A stretch of DNA of 64,000 nucleotides from Brachybacterium fresconis (GCF_017876515.1 NZ_JAGIOC010000001.1:2790001-2854000), one strand, 5' to 3'; numbered from the stretch's first letter, positions 1-9,015 are shown. A program made the numbers and translations. Notes: a model not told the origin generated them from the letters alone.

Positions 1-928
1 GCTGGGCCAGCTGGGCATCTGGGCCTCCCGCTGGGCGACCGGCGGCGCGGTGCGGATGACCGAACAGCTGCACGACCAGCCCGAAAAGGCGGCCCGCTAC
101 CCGGCGCTGCTGACCATGGACTGGGCGTACATGGCGTTCATGATCCCGCAGGGCATCATCGCGGTCGCCGTGGTCACGGCCGTCTTCCCCGCGATCTCGC
201 GGCGGGCGGTCGACGGGGACCACGCCGGTGCCCTGGCCCGGTATGCGGAGACCAACCGCATGCTCGCGGTGCCCATGATGCTGAGCACCGCGGTGTTCAT
301 CGCCCTGTCGGGTCCGATCATGTGGGTGATCGGCGGCGGCACCGGCCCGATCGCCGCCCGCGCCAACGGCACCGTCCTGGTCGCCTACATGCTGGGATTG
401 GTGCCCTTCGCCGCGCTGTACCTGATCAAGCGGGTGTTCTATGCCTATGAGGACGCCCGCACCCCGTTCCTCGCCCAGATCCCGATCGCCCTGATCAGCA
501 TCGCGGCGGTCCCGGTCATCCTGACCACCGTGGATCCGATGTGGGCGACGATGGCCGCCGCCGGCTCCACCAGTCTCGGCAATCTCGTGGCCTGGATGGT
601 CGGCATGTGGCAGCTGCGCCGCCATGCGGCCGCCCTGGGCACGACGCCGCCGAGCATCCGCACCGGGGTGATCACGACGGGCAAGCTGCTCGCCGCCACG
701 GTCGCCAGCTGGGCCGTCGGGACGGGGCTGGTCACCGTGGTCGGGGACCTGATCTGGTGGCACCGGGCCACTGCCGTGCTGCTGGGCGGGGTCGTGGCGG
801 TGGTGATGGCGGTGGTGTTCGCCGCCATCGGCTGGGCGCTGAAGGTGGGCGAGGTCCGTCAGCTGATCGGCTACGCCCAGCGTGTCGTGACCCGGTTGAC
901 GCGTCGCGGTACCAGGGTGACCTCGTAG
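1..928 (+). CDS. murJ: Lipid II flippase MurJ (MviN), C-terminal part
   Basis: The reading frame is already open at base 2 and runs to TAG at 926-928, so this is the 3' part (about 308 residues) of a gene that starts outside the window. The product is a very hydrophobic polytopic protein with about seven membrane segments in the visible part. The regions GIIAVAVVTAVFP, LVPFAALYLIKRVFY and the segment arrangement fit the MurJ/MviN family, which flips lipid II across the cytoplasmic membrane for peptidoglycan synthesis. Position upstream of trxB and the parAB block is the usual actinobacterial one. A GTG at 50 opens an internal frame but is not a plausible start. In mycobacteria MurJ is fused to a pseudokinase; here the protein stops after the last membrane segment and the pseudokinase is a separate gene 54 bp downstream. 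Confidence 0.9.
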   Translation, partial: LGQLGIWASRWATGGAVRMTEQLHDQPEKAARYPALLTMDWAYMAFMIPQGIIAVAVVTAVFPAISRRAVDGDHAGALARYAETNRMLAVPMMLSTAVFIALSGPIMWVIGGGTGPIAARANGTVLVAYMLGLVPFAALYLIKRVFYAYEDARTPFLAQIPIALISIAAVPVILTTVDPMWATMAAAGSTSLGNLVAWMVGMWQLRRHAAALGTTPPSIRTGVITTGKLLAATVASWAVGTGLVTVVGDLIWWHRATAVLLGGVVAVVMAVVFAAIGWALKVGEVRQLIGYAQRVVTRLTRRGTRVTS

Positions 929-982
929 CATGGTGACGCTCGTGAGGGGCGCAGGAGGGCACGACGAGGTAAAGGACGGTTC

Positions 983-3589
983 GTGAACACGATCCCGCAG
1001 CAGGACGCACTGCGTTCTCGGTGGACCCTGGAGGGGAAGATCCCCCTGTCCGGCATCGCCGACGGCGCGGTGTGGCACCGCGCCCGAACAGTGGCCACCG
1101 GGGAGTCCGTCATCCTGTTCATCGTGCGGGGCGAGGCGGCTCTCGAGGCGGCAGATGCCGTCCGGCGCGCGTATCTGGTGGAGGACCCGCATCTGCTGCC
1201 GGTTCGCGAGATCGTCGTGCTCGACGACCCGCGGGAGGGCGATGACGACGCACCCGCCCAGGACGGGCCGACGACGATCGTGGAGTATCCGCTGCCGCCA
1301 GCTCCGCCGCTGGCGGCGCTGCTGAGCAAGGCCCCTCTGCACCCGGAGACGGCCCGCTCGATCATCGGCGAGGCCGCGACCGGCCTCGAGGTGGCCCGTC
1401 GGCGCGGCGTCCGCCACCAGCTGCTGGACTCGAACCGGCTGTTCGTGGACACCCGCACGGGCGCTGTCGTGGTCCTCGGCGTCGGCGTCGAAGCGGCGGC
1501 CCACGTCGGACTGGACCGATCGCGGGAGACGGCGTCGTTCCAGGACACCGCCGCGCTGGTCGCGCTGCTGTACCGGATCCTGACCGGTCGCAGCCCGCAG
1601 CATGATGCCTCCGGGACCGTGCCGCGGCCGAGCACCGTCGTGGACACGGAGATCCCGCAGGATCTCGACCTGCTGTGCGACCTGGTGCTCAATGAGTCGG
1701 CCGACGACATCCCCGAGACGACCCGGGCTCTGATCGCGGCGCTGGAACCCTGGCAGTCGATCCCGGTCACCCTGGAGGCCTACCCGAACCCGATCCCGCA
1801 CCACCGTCCCGCTCCGGAAGCGCCGTCGGCGACCGCGGCGACGGCGGGCGCGGCAGGTCCTGTGGCGGATCCGGCACCGTCGGAGCACTCGCCGGAGGAG
1901 GGCTCCGCCGCGCGGACCGCGTCGCCGACGGAAGCCTCCACGTCGGGCGACACGCGGGGCACGTCGGCCGGGACCGAGGTGGACGAGGACACGATCGCCC
2001 ACCCTTCGACGACCGCCGCGGGTGTCGCGGGCGCTGGGGCCGGCATGGCCGGGGCTGCCGGCGCGGCCGGAGCCCTGGGAGCGATCGGGGCCGCCGAGGC
2101 GGCGGACGATTCCCGGGATCGCGAGTCGGCGCACCCTGCCCAGCCGGACCGTCCGGAAGCGACCGACGCAGCACGGGGCGGTCTCGAGGATGGTCAGCAG
2201 GACCGCGCCGAGCAGGATGATGCGGAGCGTGCCGCCGCGCAGCGCGCCACGGAGGAGGAATCCGCCCGCCGCTCTTCGGATGCCCAGGCCATCGTGCACG
2301 ACCTCCACCTCGACCAGAAGCGTGGGACCAGCCCGTTCCCCGGCCACCTCGACATCACCGCGCCGGAACCGGTCCCGCTCGCGACGGGCGACGAACCGTC
2401 CGGGACGGCTCCTGGGGCGACGAGCTCCTCCGAGCAGGGGACCGCTGCGCGCCCTGCGTCCGGTGAGGCCGCCGACGGAGCGGACACCGGAGCAGCCGTT
2501 GCAGGGGTCGCCGCCGGAGGCGCGGCCGCAGCGGGCGCGGGAGCCGCAGCGGTCTCCGGGGGATCGCACTCCGCCGACGTCCCCGCCCGCACCTCGGGCA
2601 CCCAGTGGCCGCTCGCTCCGTCCTCACCCGACACCGCCGGGTCGCCCGCGCCCGCGACCGATCCCCACGCACCGGCGGAGACGCGGACCCCGTCACAGGC
2701 TCCGGGAGGCGGTTCCGCGGCAGATCCGGCGGCCGTGACCGGTCGCGGCGAGTCCGTCGCCCCGGCGGCCGTCGACGGCCCGATCGTGGTCCACGGACGT
2801 GGACGCTCCTCCCTCGACGACGAGCCCGCGGAGAGCACGCTCCCCGCCTCACGCAGCTCGCTGCTGCGGGACGTGGTCAGCGTGGCGGTCGACCACGACG
2901 ACCCCGACAGCTATGCCTGGGGGCCGCAGCAGCCCGAGGAGCGCTCCCGCCAGTCGCAGTGGATCATCGCCGGTGCCGTGCTGTTGACCATCATCGCCGC
3001 CGTCTTCGCCGTGACCACCGCGACCTCCGGGCTGCGCGACCGGATGGCCGATCCGTTGGACACCTCTGCGGCACCTGCACCGACGGAGACGGAGACCGGC
3101 GAGGCCCCCGTCGAGCCGACCGCCGAGAACACGGAGGAGCCCGAGCTGCCGTCCCCGGAGCTCGACGGCGTCGAGCTGTCCTCCCACGGCGGCGGGGATC
3201 CCGATCACACCGACCAGCAGGACCGGCTCACCGACGGAGATCCCAGCACCTACTGGTCCACCCAGCACTACGCGAGCCCGGACTTCGGGGGCCTGAAGGA
3301 CGGCGTCGGCATCCGGATCGATCTCGCGGAGAAGTCGGAGCTGTCCGCCGTCACGGTCACGACCGCCCGCAACACCGGCGGCACCCTGGAGCTGCGCACC
3401 GTGAACGAGGACGGATCTCCTGGCGACGTCCTCGCCTCCGGGGAGTTCGCGGGGGACAGCGAGGTGCGACTGGAGCCCGACGAACCCGTCGAGACCGGCC
3501 AGGTCATGGTGTACATCCCCGAACTTCCCCCGGACAGCGATGAGGCGGGGCGGTTCCGTGCCCGGATCGCGGAGATCAGCGTCGAATGA
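983..3589 (+). CDS. Pseudokinase / single-pass membrane protein with discoidin-like extracellular domain
   Basis: An 868-residue protein with GTG start, 54 bp after murJ. Residues ~15-260 resemble a Ser/Thr kinase fold, but where HRD and DFG motifs should be (about 143-167) the sequence reads RHQLLDSN and VVLGVG, so catalysis is unlikely: a pseudokinase. Residues ~270-650 are an Ala/Pro/Glu/Ser-rich linker with low-complexity Ala-Gly runs. A single membrane helix lies at ~659-680 (WIIAGAVLLTIIAAVFAV). The extracellular end (~720-868) has DGDPSTYWST, ARNTGG and a beta-rich pattern like F5/8-type galactose-binding domains. In mycobacteria the same order (pseudokinase, helix, jelly-roll domain) is fused behind MurJ, and the phosphorylated pseudokinase recruits an FHA protein to restrain lipid II flipping. 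Here the modules are split, and a similar regulatory job is inferred. Confidence 0.75.
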   Translation: MNTIPQQDALRSRWTLEGKIPLSGIADGAVWHRARTVATGESVILFIVRGEAALEAADAVRRAYLVEDPHLLPVREIVVLDDPREGDDDAPAQDGPTTIVEYPLPPAPPLAALLSKAPLHPETARSIIGEAATGLEVARRRGVRHQLLDSNRLFVDTRTGAVVVLGVGVEAAAHVGLDRSRETASFQDTAALVALLYRILTGRSPQHDASGTVPRPSTVVDTEIPQDLDLLCDLVLNESADDIPETTRALIAALEPWQSIPVTLEAYPNPIPHHRPAPEAPSATAATAGAAGPVADPAPSEHSPEEGSAARTASPTEASTSGDTRGTSAGTEVDEDTIAHPSTTAAGVAGAGAGMAGAAGAAGALGAIGAAEAADDSRDRESAHPAQPDRPEATDAARGGLEDGQQDRAEQDDAERAAAQRATEEESARRSSDAQAIVHDLHLDQKRGTSPFPGHLDITAPEPVPLATGDEPSGTAPGATSSSEQGTAARPASGEAADGADTGAAVAGVAAGGAAAAGAGAAAVSGGSHSADVPARTSGTQWPLAPSSPDTAGSPAPATDPHAPAETRTPSQAPGGGSAADPAAVTGRGESVAPAAVDGPIVVHGRGRSSLDDEPAESTLPASRSSLLRDVVSVAVDHDDPDSYAWGPQQPEERSRQSQWIIAGAVLLTIIAAVFAVTTATSGLRDRMADPLDTSAAPAPTETETGEAPVEPTAENTEEPELPSPELDGVELSSHGGGDPDHTDQQDRLTDGDPSTYWSTQHYASPDFGGLKDGVGIRIDLAEKSELSAVTVTTARNTGGTLELRTVNEDGSPGDVLASGEFAGDSEVRLEPDEPVETGQVMVYIPELPPDSDEAGRFRARIAEISVE

Positions 3590-4224
3590 CCCCCGAGGCG
3601 CCTCACGACGCCGACCGGCCGGCGACGAACTCTGCCCTGCGTCGCCTCCGCGAGCTGCCCGCGCGGTGGCGACGTCGAGGAGCGTCCCGGCGCCGGGTGA
3701 CGAGGCGTCCGCAGTCGGTTGCCGTGCTCGGCATCCCGGTCCCGCTCCTGCTGACCGCCCTGGTCGTGGCCGCTCTGCTCGGACTGCTCCTCTCCGTCAC
3801 GCTCGAGGCGTCGACGGGCAACCGCTCCTACAGCGTCTCCTCCTCGGTCGAGCAGGCATCGGGCGCCGGGAAGAATTCCTCCGGTCTGCCCGTTGTGACA
3901 GAGGCGAGCTTGGGCACCGAGGTGCAGAGGCTCGTCGACTCCGGCATGATCCAGCCGCCGACGAGCTTCGACGCCACGGCGTGCCTGCGGGCCCTGGGAG
4001 TCCAGGACTCGGTTCTGATCATGGAGGAGGTCGCATGGAGCGCCGACGAGTCACAGGCCTGGTTGCTCGTGCACGGTCCCACGGACCGCGAGACCCTGCG
4101 CGCGAACGGCGGCACCGTCTCGGCCACGGTGGTCCGCCCGGACTGCGGCCCCGCCACGGCGGACGGGGGCGACCGGGGCGAGAGCCGACTGTGGTCCGGC
4201 GACGTCATGATCGGCTCCCTATGA
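3586..4224 (+). CDS. Membrane-anchored protein of unknown function
   Basis: A 212-residue protein whose ATG overlaps the upstream TGA by 4 bp (ATGA), so it is translationally coupled to the pseudokinase gene. The N-terminus is Arg-rich (~residues 15-45) and is followed by one membrane helix (~47-70, PLLLTALVVAALLGLLL), giving an N-in, C-out topology. The external part has two cysteines (in TACLRAL and RPDCG) that could form a disulfide. I do not recognise a family. The coupling suggests it works with the pseudokinase/discoidin protein in the cell envelope, perhaps in cell-wall synthesis, but that is inference from position only. Confidence 0.65.
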   Translation: MTPEAPHDADRPATNSALRRLRELPARWRRRGASRRRVTRRPQSVAVLGIPVPLLLTALVVAALLGLLLSVTLEASTGNRSYSVSSSVEQASGAGKNSSGLPVVTEASLGTEVQRLVDSGMIQPPTSFDATACLRALGVQDSVLIMEEVAWSADESQAWLLVHGPTDRETLRANGGTVSATVVRPDCGPATADGGDRGESRLWSGDVMIGSL

Positions 4225-4279
4225 GTTCACTCCGCCTCCCGCCACCACCCGTTCCGCGCCCCCGGGCCGGCCCGGCCCG

Positions 4280-4323
4280 GACGCGGACCCCCTGAGACCA
4301 CGACGCGGACTCCCTGAGACCAC
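4280..4323. repeat. Tandem 22-bp direct repeat (2 copies)
   Basis: Two consecutive 22-bp units (4280-4301 and 4302-4323) differ at one base and share GACGCGGAC and CCCTGAGACCAC. They fill the spacer just before the trxB ribosome-binding site. No function is evident; a regulatory role for trxB or simple slippage duplication are both possible. Confidence 0.6.
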
Positions 4324-4351
4324 CACTGCTCCTTTGAAAGGACATCACCTC

Positions 4352-5434
4352 ATGTCACAGCCCATCCAGGCCCTGAACATCATCGGCACCCCCTCCGCAC
4401 CGACCGCGGCAACCGCGCCGGAGACCGCGACCACGGCCGACGACACCGTCCATGAGGTCGTCATCGTCGGCTCCGGTCCCGCCGGATACACCGCGGCGAT
4501 CTACACCGCCCGCGCCGAGATGAAGCCGATCGTCCTCGCCGGGGCCCTGGATGCCGGCGGCGCCCTGATGACCACCACCGATGTCGAGAACTTCCCCGGC
4601 TTCCCCGAGGGCATCCAGGGCCCGGAGCTGATGACGCAGATGCAGGAGCAGGCCGAGCGCTTCGGCGCCGAGGTCATCTACGAGGACGCCGTCGACCTCC
4701 AGCTCGAGGGCGACATCAAGACCGCCACTCTCGACGACGGCACCGTGTACCGCGCGAAGACGCTGATCCTCTCGACCGGCTCGGCGTACCGCGAGCTCGG
4801 GATCGACGGGGAGAAGCAGCTCTCCGGCAAGGGCGTCAGCTGGTGCGCGACCTGCGACGGGTTCTTCTTCAAGGACCAGGACATCATCGTCGTCGGCGGC
4901 GGCGACAGCGCCGTCGAAGAGGCGACCTTCCTGACCCGGTTCGGCAAGTCCGTGACACTCGTCCATCGGCGTGACGAGCTGCGGGCCTCGAAGATCATGG
5001 CTCGCCGGGCGGAGGCCGACCCCAAGCTGCAGTTCGCGTGGAACAGCGAGATCGTCAGCATCAATGGCGCCGACAAGGTCGAGTCGGTGACGCTGCGCGA
5101 CACCGTCACCGGCGAGGAGCGCGTCATGCCGACCACCGCCGTGTTCGAGGCGATCGGCCACCTGCCGCGCACAGATCTGCTGAAGGGCAAGCTCGAGCTC
5201 GATGAGCAGGGCTACATCGTCGTGCAGGGCCGCTCCACCCACACATCGGTACCCGGCGTGTTCGCCGCCGGCGACGTCGTGGACCACACCTACCGCCAGG
5301 CCGTCACCGCCGCCGGGACCGGTTGCCAGGCAGCGCTGGACGCCGAGCGGTGGCTGACCGACCAGGCAGCCCTGGCCGATGAGCAGGCCAAGGCCGCGCT
5401 CGCGGTCGCGGCGGTCGGGTCCGACGCACGCTGA
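4352..5434 (+). CDS. trxB: Thioredoxin reductase
   Basis: FAD/NADPH-dependent reductase of thioredoxin, 360 residues. An FAD Rossmann motif GSGPAG lies at ~50, the redox-active CATC pair at ~168, the NADPH motif GGGDSA at ~187 and the C-terminal FAD motif GVFAAGDV at ~300. The ATG at 4352 was chosen over an upstream in-frame TTG (4334) because a GAAAGGA ribosome-binding site lies 9-10 bases before it. The first ~35 residues are an Ala/Thr-rich extension not usual for TrxB. The gene is followed by a thioredoxin-like gene that has lost its cysteines, so the true electron acceptor must be encoded elsewhere. Confidence 0.95.
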   Translation: MSQPIQALNIIGTPSAPTAATAPETATTADDTVHEVVIVGSGPAGYTAAIYTARAEMKPIVLAGALDAGGALMTTTDVENFPGFPEGIQGPELMTQMQEQAERFGAEVIYEDAVDLQLEGDIKTATLDDGTVYRAKTLILSTGSAYRELGIDGEKQLSGKGVSWCATCDGFFFKDQDIIVVGGGDSAVEEATFLTRFGKSVTLVHRRDELRASKIMARRAEADPKLQFAWNSEIVSINGADKVESVTLRDTVTGEERVMPTTAVFEAIGHLPRTDLLKGKLELDEQGYIVVQGRSTHTSVPGVFAAGDVVDHTYRQAVTAAGTGCQAALDAERWLTDQAALADEQAKAALAVAAVGSDAR

Positions 5435-5465
5435 GCACCGTCGTATCCGGTCGGGAGCTTCCACG

Positions 5466-5879
5466 ATGACTGCTCCGGGCGGCGGCCTCGATCCCGATCC
5501 CGGAACCGAGGTCGCCGTGCTGCTGGTGAGCACCCGCTGGTCCACGCCGGCCCGGCCCGCGGCCACGGTGCTGCGCGAACTCGCGCGACGCTGGGGTTCG
5601 TCCGTTCTGTCCCTGGAGCTCGAGGACGCCGGCGAGGACACGCTCGACCGGCTCGGGGTCGAGACCATTCCCACCTGGCTGCGTCTGACCAAGAGCAGCA
5701 CCCAGGGGAGCCCGGCAGACAGCGCCGTGACGCCGGTTCGCGACCTGATCGCCACCGACGTCCTCGGCAACGAGGTCGTGCTCAGCGGGCCATGGCAGAT
5801 CACCCGACGACGCAGCGGTGCGATGCCGAAGCACATGGTCGCTGAGCTCTTCGGGCCTCCCACGGAATCCGGTACCTGA
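5466..5879 (+). CDS. Thioredoxin-fold protein lacking the CxxC active site
   Basis: A 137-residue protein in the position where actinobacteria usually carry trxA/trxC next to trxB. The N-terminal half follows a thioredoxin pattern: strand VAVLLVST, an active-site loop reading RWSTPARPA instead of WCGPC, helix, strand, and the cis-Pro segment VETIPTWL. There is no cysteine anywhere in the protein, so it cannot act as a dithiol reductant. The C-terminal part (LIATDVLGNEVV to the end) does not look like thioredoxin. The start ATG at 5466 has GGGAG about 7 bases upstream; an open frame extends further 5' into trxB but without a site. It may be a chaperone or binding module that kept the fold. Confidence 0.7.
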   Translation: MTAPGGGLDPDPGTEVAVLLVSTRWSTPARPAATVLRELARRWGSSVLSLELEDAGEDTLDRLGVETIPTWLRLTKSSTQGSPADSAVTPVRDLIATDVLGNEVVLSGPWQITRRRSGAMPKHMVAELFGPPTESGT

Positions 5880-6027
5880 GTTCCGCCGCCCCACGAAACC
5901 GTCCTCCCACGCCCGATGCACCTCCCCGCGGGACCGTTCCCCCGCCCGGTGCGCCGATGACGAACGCACGTCTGCGAATCCTTGTCAACGTGTCTAGGAC
6001 GCTCCCTGATCACGGGGGCGGACGGAC

Positions 6028-6109
6028 TTATCCACACGGTCGTCCACAGCCCCATCCACATCACAGTGCGTGTGTGTCCACAGAGTTATCCACACTCTCG
6101 TGTGGATAA
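6028..6109. promoter_or_regulatory. DnaA-box cluster
   Basis: Three exact E. coli-type DnaA boxes occur in 82 bp: TTATCCACA at 6028-6036 and 6086-6094 (plus) and its complement TGTGGATAA at 6101-6109. Near-matches lie between them at 6040-6048 (TCGTCCACA), 6052-6060 (CCATCCACA) and 6074-6082 (GTGTCCACA). Another, TTTTCCACA, is at 6252-6260. A short T-rich patch follows near 6120. Such density is expected for a DnaA-binding origin element or a DnaA-titrating site. It is about 11.5 kb from the dnaA-dnaN spacer, which also has boxes. Confidence 0.8.
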
Positions 6110-6540
6110 CTTCGCGTCGATTTTTCTCACGCGTGGCACCACGAGCCGGCCCTGACCAGCGGCGACGGCACCGGGCCGCAGTCGGCGCACGCGAGACACT
6201 TCCTGTCATATGCACAACTGGAGAAGTATCGGTCATATGTCCATCGCAGACTTTTCCACACCTTACGCACACTGTGTACAGGGCATGGCTCTCCGTCCCA
6301 GGTTCCGGTACCAACGTCCTCCACGCGGCGTTGCGCATCGGCCTGTCCCGTCCTGGAGCCGCTACGAATCCAGACCGGAGCCGGGAACTCACACGGCAGC
6401 CGCGCATGGTCGGTCCACGTGGAACCGCGTAGAACCCGACTCTCCAGGGCCCTACGACGCCAGACGGTCCCACCGACAGCGAGATGTTCTCCTTCCGTTC
6501 AGGCTCCGTCCATGGGTCGGTCGGCTGGTGAGGGGAGAAG

Positions 6541-8721
6541 GTTCCCCGTGAAACGCGCGACACCTGCGGGAGATTCCGCGGCATGATCACGGCAATCAGA
6601 ACAGCGCGACGGACGTCCTCCGCAGGCTGCCACCCTGAGGGCCACTATCCCGGGGCCACCGTCGAACGTCGGCGCAAACGCTGAACCGCTCCGCCCATTC
6701 ACCGAGGTTTCGCGTGAAACCGGATGCTCCACGCCGTTCCGGGCGACGACGAGGGTGGTCTGCATCTGACAAGTATTCCGCTGGCGAAGCGACCTGATCC
6801 AGGACCGACAGGACCGAAGTGCGTGGGGAAGAGCGACCATCGTGGTTCGATAAACTCCGCTCGGTTTCACGGGGAACATGCCTTCACCCATCCAGCGGGC
6901 GACACACCCGTGCACCACCCGCGCCCGGACCTGTCCACACCTCCACCACACAAAACTATGCCGTTTCCCGTGAAACTCGCTCGCGCGCGTCGGCACGTCC
7001 GGTGGACGAGAGGCGGATGCCGCCCTTGATCGGTCCCGCAGGACGAGCGGCCGGGCGGAGGCAGCCCGTCACTGACCTCGGTGTCGCCGGACCACACTCG
7101 ATGGCGAGCATGGGTCGCACACCCGCGAGACTGCCTGGAGCGCACTCGCGTCGGGAACCACAGTCGAGAGTCCGCGTGACCGATCCTGCTCGGCTCAAGA
7201 GTGTCGGGGTCGGCCTTCCACGTCAGAACGTCACCCGGACGGTGTTTCCCGTGGAACCCCATGAGTTCATGATGGCGACGGCAGTGTGCAGTGCCGAGCG
7301 CACCGAAGCCAATGTATCGAGCCCGAGAAGGACCGTGCGCAGTTTCCCGTGAAACTGTCAGGACCTCGAGACCGAATCGCTCCTGAGGCAGCGTGGCCGA
7401 TGCCGTTGGTCGACGGACGTGGAGAGTGTGACCGCAGCTTCATAGGCTCCAAAACCTGCCGTGGTCCACGCGCACCGCGTTCACAGCACATCGAATCAAG
7501 ACCGCTCGGCATCGTGCCCGACCGTTCTCGACGTTTCGCGTAGAACGGAGCGCGCTACGGCGCAGCCCTAGTTTCCCATGAAACGTAGCGCGTTACGATG
7601 CTGACGTCGTTTCCCGTGAAACGTCGGCGAGTCCGCGGGGCGTATGACGGGGCCCGGCGCGCAGAGTTCGACAGACGCGTCGGCAAGCGTCGGCTCCCGA
7701 ACTCACAGAAGGTGGACGATGGTCCAACCACCATTCTCCCCAAGCCAACCGCCCTTAGCCCTGGTCTATGCGCGGTAGCTGGCAAGCCGTCCACGATCCG
7801 CCGAACGCCTGGCCACGCGGGTCGCACCCCCATCAGGACGGGATCGGGGTCGGGGACACGTGGAGACTCGTGTAAAGACTGGCGTCACGTCAGCGCGTTC
7901 CACGGGAAACATCACCGGCAAATCACGGGGGTCTGCATTCAAAGCGTGATGTCTCTACCCTGGGCGACGCCCAGGCCACAGCTGCCCGCAGTCCCGCTTT
8001 CGCTTCACCCGCACCGAACGTTGCGCCGTTCAGTTTGAGCGGGGATGAGTTTCACGGGAAACTCGTGGCTCTCAACTGGGACCCCCTGGTGACACAAACC
8101 GCATCTCGGGTCTACCAAGCCGGACGACAGTTTCACGAGAACCGCTGGTGCGATGCGTTCACCGCGCGTCGGGGAAGCCGCAGAACCCCAGGTCAGTCGG
8201 GTCCGGGGGCCACAAAGGCATGCCTCGGTCCCTCACCTCAGCCGTCACCCGCCCTCACCGTTCCTGCCGTGCACCGCCGACAGTTTCACGCGAAACGCCG
8301 CTACTCTCACTCGCACGTCTCCCACTCCAGTGCGCGCCCTTCCACGCGTAGCCAGAAGGAGAGGCTCCTTCGGCACGCAGCGACAATGCTTGATCGGACC
8401 CATTCGAGGCCGGAAGATGCCGATAGATCGAGGACTGCACGCGTGCCAGACCATGGCGTTGAGGTGTTCTCGCCCTGCTCGTCCGCGAACCGGTTTCACG
8501 TCAAACAACCATGTAGCACCGCTCGAACGAGACGAAAGATATCCACGCAGCGCGTCAGCCCTGAATATCAGCAGCCCAGAGGGCCATGCTCCGAGGAAGG
8601 ATGGCAAAGAGAAGCCGCTTGTTCTCGTCGGGATGGAAAGGCTCGACCGACGGCCTCGGGAGCTCGATGGAGGCCGTGCGCGCCCACTCTGACTCCTGCC
8701 CGCCGCGGTTCCACGTGAATC
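6541..8721. promoter_or_regulatory. parS: Array of parS-like sites (candidate centromere)
   Basis: Fifteen 14-mers resemble the ParB site GTTTCACGTGAAAC. Exact positions: 6541 GTTCCCCGTGAAAC; 6707 GTTTCGCGTGAAAC; 6864 GTTTCACGGGGAAC; 6963, 7342 and 7609 GTTTCCCGTGAAAC; 7244 GTTTCCCGTGGAAC; 7533 GTTTCGCGTAGAAC; 7571 GTTTCCCATGAAAC; 7897 GTTCCACGGGAAAC; 8049 GTTTCACGGGAAAC; 8130 GTTTCACGAGAACC; 8283 GTTTCACGCGAAAC; 8493 GTTTCACGTCAAAC; 8708 GTTCCACGTGAATC. A weaker one is at 6412. Each differs from consensus at 1-3 bases, and none is perfect. Sites 7533, 7571 and 7609 are spaced exactly 38 bp apart. The array ends about 400 bp from the 3' end of parB, so it is the natural loading zone for the ParB encoded next door. 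Confidence 0.8.
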
Positions 8722-9015
8722 ATCCACATGGATGTGCACATTGGTGGACAAAGCGAAATTGGTGCTCGTGACCTGCCCTGACGATGAGTCACCACCTGTG
8801 GACGAACAGCCGGTCACGCAGGGCTAGGGGCATGACGCCGTGGAGAATCCAGCTCGCGGGTGAGACGGGCTCCCGTCTGGGGTAAATGACGTCAATAGGG
8901 TCAACGTCAGAACATGCGAGAGACCACTGTGCTCCAGATCACATACGCTGTGCACGGTGGCGACAATCGAACAGACAGCAACCCCTCGCCCGCTCGCCCT
9001 GAGCGGCGCGGAGCG

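Noticed and set aside
7215..7228. CTTCCACGTCAGAA as a parS site
   Set aside because: Nine of 14 matches, and both outer positions are wrong.
8341..8354. CCACGCGTAG as a further parS site
   Set aside because: Only about 9 of 14 positions fit, near chance for GC-rich DNA.
6070..8817. Several open frames of 80-230 codons on both strands of the 5.9-9.1 kb region
   Set aside because: They overlap each other, lack ribosome-binding sites, are Arg/His/Pro/Ser-rich and match no family; the parS-like and DnaA boxes explain the conserved-looking words better.
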